From assembly GCA_021789715.1 (NCBI GenBank), contig JAJYJE010000073.1:1-5316 (forward strand): a stretch of DNA of 5,316 nucleotides, written 5' to 3'. This stretch comes from a bacterium. GTDB lineage: Bacteria > Patescibacteriota > Doudnabacteria > UBA920. The notes beneath the pieces were generated by a model. It was not told where the DNA came from. It made no database searches and saw nothing but the letters and a program-made list of their open reading frames with translations. This document shows positions 1 to 4,113 of this stretch, one piece after another; within the stretch, counting starts at the first letter, position 1; each line of letters starts with the position of its first letter. The position numbers and the translations under genes were made by a program.

Positions 1-646
1 CGACGCGGTCGGATTCCTGTTCGAGCAGGATTGTAAATTGGTTATTGTCGCATGCAACACTTCCTCGGCCCTGGCCCTTCGGAAAATCCAACGGGAATTC
101 TTGCCTAAGTTTTACCCGAACCGTCGGGTGCTGGGCGTAATTATTCCCACCGTGGAAGAAGCCGACAAACATCATCGAAACAAAAAAATCGGGGTAATTG
201 CGACATCTGCAACCGTAAAATCCCACATTTACAAAAAAGAACTGGCAAAAATTGACAGCCAAGCTTTAATAATTGAGCAGGCTGCGCCAAAATTAGTGCC
301 GCTGATAGAGCGGGATTCTTTACAAAAAGCCGAAAAACCGTTAAAATTGTACCTGAAACCGCTTACCGAACAGGGGATAGAGGCTCTGATTTTGGGTTGC
401 ACTCATTATCCGATACTCGTAAGGCAAATCAAAAAAATTATCGGGCCCAAGGTACGCATAGTTTCCCAAACCGAATTTTTACCTGCAAAGCTGAAAGATT
501 ACTTGCGCCGCCATCCGGAAATAGGCAGGTTGATAGGAAGGCACAGCGGCCGGCAATTCCTTGTGACAAAACTTAACAAGGGATTCAGTGATGCGGCAAA
601 ACATTTATTCGGAAAACAGGTAAAATTTAAATTGGTTAAATACTGA
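1..646 (+). CDS. murI: Glutamate racemase, 3' part (N-terminus outside the window)
   Basis: MurI interconverts L- and D-glutamate without a cofactor, supplying D-Glu for peptidoglycan precursors in the cytoplasm. The reading frame is open from base 2 with no start, so the gene begins upstream; about 214 residues are visible of a family usually near 260-280, so some 55-65 N-terminal residues are missing. Both catalytic cysteines are seen: the first in IVACNTSSA (Cys codon at 53-55) and the second in ILGCTHYPIL (Cys codon at 398-400). Between them, IGVIATSATV is the usual strand and turn of the second domain. The C-terminal block with YLRRHPEI followed by a basic stretch ending in FLVTKL is also typical. 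A TTG at 38-40 is not the start, because recognisable MurI sequence continues upstream of it. The gene ends 208 bases before the tRNA-Thr; no clear terminator follows. Identification is firm; aspartate racemase is unlikely given the GCTHYP context. Confidence 0.95.
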   Translation, partial: DAVGFLFEQDCKLVIVACNTSSALALRKIQREFLPKFYPNRRVLGVIIPTVEEADKHHRNKKIGVIATSATVKSHIYKKELAKIDSQALIIEQAAPKLVPLIERDSLQKAEKPLKLYLKPLTEQGIEALILGCTHYPILVRQIKKIIGPKVRIVSQTEFLPAKLKDYLRRHPEIGRLIGRHSGRQFLVTKLNKGFSDAAKHLFGKQVKFKLVKY

Positions 647-775
647 CTCTTTAGCGCAGGGGTTCCCAAATTTCCTAAACTGCAATACCTGGAAAATTGT
701 GGGATAAAGGAATTATGCCACAGGGCGAAATGCTGATATCGCGTCAGAACGGGAACCCGGAGGCCACTGTAACGC
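647..775. other. Non-coding spacer after murI
   Basis: No convincing protein or RNA gene is seen here. There is an 8-base inverted repeat, gggttccc at 660-667 and gggaaccc at 751-758, whose arms could pair over about 80 bases. Between them a small 5-bp stem is possible (tgtgg at 698-702 with ccaca at 718-722). These could belong to the leader of the tRNA transcript, but no known RNA family motif (RNase P, SRP RNA, 6S, tmRNA, group I or II intron core) was recognised. No convincing promoter for the tRNA was found in this stretch. Confidence 0.4.
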
Positions 776-833
776 GCCGGCTTAGCTCATTTGCCTCGGC
801 TTGAGCCGAAATAGAAAAATACGAAGCGGTATC

Positions 834-943
834 GCCCAGTCACTTATGGTTTATGCCGACGTAGCTCAACTGGTAGAGCAACGGTATCGTAAACCGTAGG
901 TTATCGGTTCAATTCCGATCGTCGGCTCCATAAGTGACGGGGC
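834..943. repeat. 16-bp inverted repeat enclosing the tRNA-Thr
   Basis: The arm 834-849 (gcccagtcacttatgg) pairs with 928-943 (ccataagtgacggggc) at 15 of 16 positions, with one A-G mismatch (838/939). The 3' arm begins with the encoded CCA of the inner tRNA. The outer ends abut the anticodon loop of the interrupted tRNA, so the stem would stack next to its anticodon stem (826-830/950-954) across a small internal loop of 3 and 6 bases. A GC dinucleotide is repeated at both junctions (834-835 and 946-947), which could be a 2-bp target duplication or chance. Confidence 0.75.
855..930 (+). tRNA. tRNA-Thr (anticodon CGU, reads ACG)
   Basis: This is a full cloverleaf of 76 bases with encoded CCA. 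The acceptor gccgacg (855-861) pairs with cgtcggc (920-926). The D stem gctc (864-867) pairs with gagc (876-879), around a loop containing GG. The anticodon stem acggt (881-885) pairs with accgt (893-897). The anticodon loop is atcgtaa (886-892), with anticodon CGT at 888-890. The T stem atcgg (903-907) pairs with ccgat (915-919), with loop ttcaatt. The discriminator is T927, followed by CCA at 928-930. G1:C72, C2:G71 and G35-U36 fit threonine identity. It is nested inside the inverted repeat and the interrupted tRNA described at 776-987, and its anticodon arm is close in sequence to that of the host tRNA, so the two are probably paralogues. Confidence 0.93.
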
Positions 944-1004
944 AAGCAAACCGCAGGTGGTCGGTTCAAGTCCGACAGCCGGCTCCATGAGGGATAAATT
1001 GTTA

Positions 1005-1127
1005 GCAGGTCCGACCCGGCTTTGCTTCGGACCGCCGCAGCTTTGACAAAAGCCGGGGCGGAGAAGGATAAACCGCAGTCCGATTCCGATTGCCGGCCGC
1101 AGGGGTGACGGGTAAAATAAACCGCAG
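1005..1127 (+). pseudogene. Three decayed tRNA 3'-half fragments
   Basis: Three pieces resemble the 3' half of the interrupted tRNA (946-987). At 1005-1022 gcaggt, ccgac and ccggct follow one another as if the 5' T-stem strand and loop had been deleted. At 1070-1097 aaaccgcag is followed by tccga-tt-gccggc, matching tccga-ca-gccggc at 971-983. At 1105-1127 a 23-base segment matches 934-956 at 19 positions, starting with gtgacggg and ending with aaaccgcag. None can fold as a complete tRNA and none has a matching 5' half. The rest of the 988-1298 stretch holds hairpins (ggtccga 1008-1014 with tcggacc 1027-1033; an alternative cccggcttt 1015-1023 with aaagccggg 1049-1057) and two promoter candidates, but no gene. 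Confidence 0.5.
1043..1072 (+). promoter_or_regulatory. Candidate sigma70-type promoter, distal
   Basis: A perfect TTGACA lies at 1043-1048, followed after 18 bases by GATAAA at 1067-1072 (4 of 6 to TATAAT). A transcript would start near 1079 and run through the tRNA fragments into the atpI-like gene with a leader of about 220 bases. The -10 box is only moderate and overlaps one of the tRNA relics, so this may be fortuitous. Confidence 0.35.
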
Positions 1128-1256
1128 ACGGCCATCATGGCCAAACTTAACATCCGGGTTTAAAAGATAATGGGGGAGAACAGGGTTCTGCTTGCGTTTT
1201 GCATCCCAACTAGCAGAATGGCAAAAAAATGTCAACCCCGGCCAAAACAGCCGCTC

Positions 1257-1285
1257 TTGACAAAACCGCTGTTTTTCGATAAATT
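1257..1285 (+). promoter_or_regulatory. Candidate main promoter of the atp operon
   Basis: TTGACA at 1257-1262 is separated by exactly 17 bases from TAAATT at 1280-1285 (4 of 6 to TATAAT). Transcription would begin around 1292, only about 7 bases before the ATG at 1299, so the first gene could be nearly leaderless. This position supports 1299, and not the in-frame ATG at 1170, as the start of the atpI-like gene. Confidence 0.55.
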
Positions 1286-1298
1286 TAACGCGTTTCCT

Positions 1299-1571
1299 AT
1301 GAACGAACCGCAAAAAAACGGGCAGGACAGCGGGCAATCGCAACAAGCGCGGCAAAAAAAACGTGCAGTGCAGCTTATGATGATCGATGCAATGATCGAG
1401 TTTGCCGTAATAATCGCGCTGCCGCTTTATCTTTTGACCGAAGCGGGAAAACGCTTGGACGCTAGCACCGGGCATCATTTCTTCGTGATCATCGGAATTC
1501 TTGCGGCTTTAGCCTTAAGCGCCGCCATGATTGGCGTCAGAATCAATCAATTCCGGAAAAAACTTAAATAA
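1299..1571 (+). CDS. AtpI/AtpZ-like small membrane protein of the ATP synthase operon
   Basis: This 90-residue protein has a polar, Gln/Lys-rich N-terminus (1-25), a first membrane helix at about 27-47, a short loop with Gly50 and Asp54 (the G..LD pattern), a second helix at about 61-82 and a basic tail (RKKLK). This matches the AtpI/AtpZ family (ATPase_gene1 type), which sits at the head of F-ATPase operons and has been linked to c-ring assembly and Mg2+ handling. Sequence identity to characterised members is low, so the family call rests on topology, loop pattern and position directly before atpB. The frame is open from an ATG at 1170, but the extra 43 residues look non-coding and overlap the promoter candidate at 1257-1285; no good ribosome binding site was seen for either start. 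A later ATG at 1377 would cut into the first helix. Confidence 0.75.
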   Translation: MNEPQKNGQDSGQSQQARQKKRAVQLMMIDAMIEFAVIIALPLYLLTEAGKRLDASTGHHFFVIIGILAALALSAAMIGVRINQFRKKLK

Positions 1572-1581
1572 CACCATACAA

Positions 1582-1642
1582 TTAACACCCCGCCATTCTA
1601 ACATCCTAAACAACAGCAAGGGATTAACTGTTAAGGTGTTAA
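1582..1642. repeat. Weak inverted repeat in the atpI-atpB spacer
   Basis: ttaacacc at 1582-1589 is complementary to ggtgttaa at 1635-1642, eight pairs around a 45-base loop. The 88-base spacer is rich in ttaaca and tgttaa words resembling those in later atp spacers. No strong ribosome binding site precedes atpB. Confidence 0.35.
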
Positions 1643-1659
1643 AATGTTAAAACAACCTA

Positions 1660-2523
1660 ATGGCCGCCATACCGCCCTTAGCAGCCGAGCCAATTTTCCA
1701 TATTAGCCGCCTGCCGGTGACTAACTCTTATATCAACTCCACGCTGACGCTTTTTGGCTTCATCGTTTTTATTATTTTTTTGAATGCGGGCATAAAAAAA
1801 TATTACTCAAAGAGCCGGGCGCCCAAAGGCATTGTTAATTTTTTTGAGGGCGTACTCGAATTTATGCTCGGCTATTTTGACCAGGTTACGCATGACCGCA
1901 AAAAGTCCGTAAAATTTCTGCCGGTTGTCGGTACCCTGTTTCTGTTTATTTTAGTTTCCAACTGGATCGGCTTACTGCCGGGAATTAACTCCGTTATAAT
2001 TCACCGCGGCGCCGAAACGCTGCCCCTCTTCCGCCCGGCCGACACCGATCTTAACTTAACTCTGGCCATGGCTGTGTTCGCGGTAGCCATATCCCATATC
2101 CTGGGGGTCGCCACCATCGGCTTTTTCCGCTACGCCAACAGATTTATCAAGCTGGGTGACTTATACCAGGCGGTAAAAAGCCTTAAACCGGTTAATATTT
2201 TGACCGCGATTGTGGAATTTTTTGTCGGCATTATCGAAATTTTTTCCGAAATTGCCAAAATGGTTTCGCTGTCTCTGCGGTTATTTGGCAATATTTTTGC
2301 CGGCGAAGTTTTAATGACGGTCTTGGCCGGGCTGATTCCGTATCTCGTTCCGCTGCCGTTTATGGCGCTGGAGTTGCTGGTCGGTTTGATCCAGGCAGTC
2401 GTATTCACGATGCTGGCGCTGGTCTACCTGACCATGGCCACAACGGACACCCACGGCCACGCCGAAATTGACGGCCACAGCGGCCATGCCGAGGCCGAGG
2501 AAAACCAGGTGCCGGCAGTTTGA
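1660..2523 (+). CDS. atpB: F-type ATP synthase subunit a
   Basis: Subunit a (287 residues, a normal length) forms the two half-channels that bring protons to the c ring in the membrane. The N-terminus carries the typical FHISRLPVTNSYINS segment (13-27), followed by a first membrane helix at about 29-43. NWIGLLPG (101-108) and DTDLNLTLAMAV (128-139) are family blocks. SLSLRLFGNIFAGE (203-216) contains the essential Arg207, equivalent to Arg210 of E. coli. The last helices include ELLVGLIQAVVFTMLALVYL (238-257) with Gln245 in the position of Gln252 of E. coli. The chain then ends in a polar tail of about 25 residues with His265, 267, 273 and 276 plus several acidic residues, not present in E. 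coli. ATG at 1660 is the only fitting start; no clear Shine-Dalgarno lies at proper distance. It follows the atpI-like gene by 88 bases. Confidence 0.97.
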   Translation: MAAIPPLAAEPIFHISRLPVTNSYINSTLTLFGFIVFIIFLNAGIKKYYSKSRAPKGIVNFFEGVLEFMLGYFDQVTHDRKKSVKFLPVVGTLFLFILVSNWIGLLPGINSVIIHRGAETLPLFRPADTDLNLTLAMAVFAVAISHILGVATIGFFRYANRFIKLGDLYQAVKSLKPVNILTAIVEFFVGIIEIFSEIAKMVSLSLRLFGNIFAGEVLMTVLAGLIPYLVPLPFMALELLVGLIQAVVFTMLALVYLTMATTDTHGHAEIDGHSGHAEAEENQVPAV

Positions 2524-2532
2524 CAATGCGTT

Positions 2533-2580
2533 GATTTTAGATTCTATGATTTTAGATATGCAATTTTTAAATCTAAAATC
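2533..2580. repeat. Direct and inverted gattttagat repeats after atpB
   Basis: gattttagat occurs at 2533-2542 and again at 2548-2557, and its exact complement atctaaaatc at 2571-2580. The second and third copies form a 10-bp hairpin with a 13-base loop. The AT-rich stem is not followed by a T run, so it is not a standard terminator; it may mark an mRNA processing site between atpB and atpE. Confidence 0.6.
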
Positions 2581-2618
2581 CTTAAATTTAAAATTAATTT
2601 CACACGGGACGACGTTAA

Positions 2619-2885
<267 letters not shown>

Positions 2886-2903
2886 CTTTAGTTTTAGACC
2901 TTT

Positions 2904-2919
2904 GGGAAGCCTGCTTCCC
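2904..2919 (+). promoter_or_regulatory. GC-containing hairpin just after atpE
   Basis: gggaag (2904-2909) pairs perfectly with cttccc (2914-2919) around the tetraloop cctg. It starts 18 bases after the atpE stop. No T run follows, so it does not look like a terminator; it could protect the 3' end of an atpE message or cause partial attenuation before atpF. Confidence 0.5.
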
Positions 2920-2959
2920 TTGGGTTTACAACTAAGCCCGCAGAGCAACCTGGCAAGTT

Positions 2960-2998
2960 AGCAATTTAACACCCGGACCTGCCTGGCGTTAAATTGTT
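2960..2998. repeat. Hairpin with CAATTTAAC arms in the atpE-atpF spacer
   Basis: agcaatttaac (2960-2970) pairs with gttaaattgtt (2988-2998), with one G-T pair. Pairing continues inwards with cc and gg (2972-2973 with 2985-2986, 2975-2976 with 2982-2983) past two mismatches to a 5-base loop. It belongs to a set of related spacer hairpins (see 3601-3636). It lies 27 bases before the atpF start. Confidence 0.65.
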
Positions 2999-3025
2999 TA
3001 GTTGTGTGGTTGTTAAACTGAAAAT

Positions 3026-3586
3026 ATGAATCTTTTGCATTACTTGGCCCAATTTATTATTCCTATCGCGCGCGCCCAGGAAACCGCCGCTTCGGGCAAT
3101 CCGGCGGCCGCTCTCGGCGTGGATTGGAGACTGTTTGTTGCCCAGTTAATCAACTTCGGCATCCTGCTGTTCGTTTTGTGGAAATGGGCCTTTGTACCCA
3201 TTGCCAAAAAACTGGAAGAGCGCACGGCCAAAATTGAAAAATCGCTGCATGACGCCGACCGAATTGAAAAAGAAAAGCGGGAATTTGAAAACTGGCGGCA
3301 AGCGGAAATAATTAAGACCAGGCAGGAAGCCAGCGCCGTGGTCACCGCCGCCCAATCGGAAGCCCAGAAGGCTAAGCAACAGATTGCCGCGGAAACAAAG
3401 GCCGAACAGGAAAAAATCGTCGCTCAGGCCAAGCAGCAGATTGACTCGGAAAAGAACCGCTCCATTGCCGAAGCTAAATCGGAAATTGCCAATCTGGTTA
3501 CCGCCGCTGCGGAAAAGATTCTTCGCAAAAAGCTGGACGCCAAAGCGGACCAGGAACTGATTAAAGAAAGCTTAAAGTCGATTTAA
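3026..3586 (+). CDS. atpF: F-type ATP synthase subunit b (peripheral stalk)
   Basis: Subunit b (186 residues) anchors the stator in the membrane and reaches up to delta and alpha. The standard membrane helix is at about 35-57, in WRLFVAQLINFGILLFVLWKW, followed by VPIAKKLEERTAKIEKSL. A long charged, Ala/Lys/Glu/Gln-rich helix runs from 58 to about 165, as expected for the dimeric coiled coil. The delta-binding C-terminus follows, with IANLVTAAAEKILRKKLD (154-171). Ahead of the membrane helix there is an extra stretch of about 30 residues with a hydrophobic core (LAQFIIPI, 7-14) ending in ARA followed by QE, which looks like a cleavable signal peptide. The ATG at 3026 lacks a strong ribosome binding site. 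If translation instead began further in there is no Met before the membrane helix, so the extension is probably real. Confidence 0.95.
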   Translation: MNLLHYLAQFIIPIARAQETAASGNPAAALGVDWRLFVAQLINFGILLFVLWKWAFVPIAKKLEERTAKIEKSLHDADRIEKEKREFENWRQAEIIKTRQEASAVVTAAQSEAQKAKQQIAAETKAEQEKIVAQAKQQIDSEKNRSIAEAKSEIANLVTAAAEKILRKKLDAKADQELIKESLKSI

Positions 3587-3600
3587 CAATTAAGCGATTA

Positions 3601-3636
3601 AACAATTTAACAACGAGGCTAGGTTGTTTAATTGTT
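3601..3636. repeat. Hairpin with AACAATTTAACAAC arms before atpH
   Basis: aacaatttaacaac (3601-3614) pairs with gttgtttaattgtt (3623-3636) at 13 of 14 positions around the loop gaggctag. It ends 10 bases before the atpH ATG, so in mRNA it would lie where a ribosome binding site is normally found; no such site is seen. The arms match the word found in the atpE-atpF spacer hairpin. Confidence 0.75.
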
Positions 3637-3646
3637 ACCTTGTTAC

Positions 3647-4039
3647 ATGAAGATCACCAGCCAACAATACGCCCAGGCTCTTATGGACGCAGTCAATGAG
3701 ACCAACCCCAAGGACTACGACAAAGTCCTGGATAATTTCGTCAAGATTTTGTCGCAAAATAACGACCTTGCCAAATACGAAGAGATTGAAGCCGCATTCC
3801 GCAAACTTAAGTTGTCGGCCGAGGGGATCAAAGAGGCCGAAATTACCATAGCCAAAGATATCGAGATAAACCATGCCATCATCAAAGAATTGAACCAGGC
3901 GGTAGGCAATAAGCTTGAGATCAAGAAAAAGGTTGATGAATCCCTTATCGGCGGAGTAGTGGTCAGGGTAGATGATACGCTGATTGACGCGAGCGTAAAA
4001 ACGCAGCTAAGCAATTTAAATAATTCGTTAAAATCCTAA
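3647..4039 (+). CDS. atpH: F-type ATP synthase subunit delta, short form
   Basis: Delta links the top of the alpha/beta head to subunit b. The N-terminal start MKITSQQYAQAL and the C-terminal block SLIGGVVVRVDDTLIDASVKTQLSNL (99-124), the hallmark of the delta C-terminal domain, identify it. At 130 residues it is about 45-50 shorter than the E. coli protein. The first four or so helices (3-55) and the C-terminal domain (from about 62) are present, but the helix pair normally ending the N-terminal domain (around the AENGRL segment in E. coli) appears missing, the shortening falling near residues 52-62. The ATG at 3647 matches the family N-terminus; an in-frame TTG at 3632 lies within the spacer hairpin and would add five unlike residues. 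It lies 60 bases after atpF. Confidence 0.93.
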   Translation: MKITSQQYAQALMDAVNETNPKDYDKVLDNFVKILSQNNDLAKYEEIEAAFRKLKLSAEGIKEAEITIAKDIEINHAIIKELNQAVGNKLEIKKKVDESLIGGVVVRVDDTLIDASVKTQLSNLNNSLKS

Positions 4040-4042
4040 GCT

Positions 4043-4096
4043 GTAGTTAGCCGATTTATCGGCTGTAATCAGGCAGCTCATAAATGAGCTAACTAC
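4043..4096. repeat. Two-hairpin, three-way-junction element between atpH and atpA
   Basis: gtagtt (4043-4048) pairs with aactac (4091-4096), enclosing two perfect 6-bp hairpins: agccga with tcggct (4049-4054/4059-4064, loop ttta) and agctca with tgagct (4075-4080/4085-4090, loop taaa), separated by a 10-base linker. The outer stem can alternatively extend to 9 bp at the expense of the inner hairpins. It ends 17 bases before atpA. All arms are perfect, so structure at RNA or DNA level is likely to matter. Confidence 0.7.
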
Positions 4097-4113
4097 CGCG
4101 AGAAGCAATAATT

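Larger units (their letters stand above)
776..987 (+). pseudogene. Interrupted tRNA (Thr-like body) hosting another tRNA gene
   Basis: Two separated segments together supply every stem of a cloverleaf. The acceptor is gccggct (776-782) with agccggc (977-983), 7 of 7 paired, followed by T and an encoded CCA (985-987). The D stem is gctc (785-788) with gagc (803-806). The anticodon stem is gcggt (826-830) with accgc (950-954). The T stem is gtcgg (960-964) with ccgac (972-976), around a normal loop ttcaagt. The D loop is 14 bases, 19 bases lie between the D and anticodon stems where one is normal, and the anticodon loop is broken by about 112 bases that contain the whole tRNA-Thr at 855-930. 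Removing the insert would leave the loop atcgcaa, anticodon CGC. The acceptor C3:G70 pair is unlike tRNA-Ala and resembles tRNA-Thr. Either a decaying tRNA or a processed split or intron-bearing tRNA; the sequence alone cannot decide, though the abnormal D region favours decay. Confidence 0.55.

Noticed and set aside
38..40. TTG as the start of murI
   Set aside because: Glutamate racemase sequence continues in frame upstream to the window edge, so the gene is cut by the window.
776..987. Group I or group II self-splicing intron in the outer tRNA
   Set aside because: The insert is too short, is mostly tRNA, and no intron core or domain V motif was recognised.
866..1153. Open frame on the - strand with repeated EPTT/GLEP-like words
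   Set aside because: The repeats are the antisense translation of tRNA 3' halves, a well-known annotation artefact; no real protein is supported.
1166..1171. GATAAT as a -10 box
   Set aside because: No suitable -35 sequence lies 16-18 bases upstream.
1170..1298. In-frame upstream extension of the atpI-like gene (starts at 1170 or 1218)
   Set aside because: The residues do not match the family, no ribosome binding site is seen and the candidate promoter at 1257-1285 lies inside it.
1002..1478. 158-residue open frame on the - strand
   Set aside because: It overlaps the promoter region and the atpI-like gene in antisense, has no recognisable domain and shows random composition.
2904..2919. 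Rho-independent terminator after atpE
   Set aside because: The hairpin is short and no T run follows; the operon continues.
3632..3646. TTG start for atpH
   Set aside because: It falls in the spacer hairpin, and the ATG at 3647 gives the family N-terminus.
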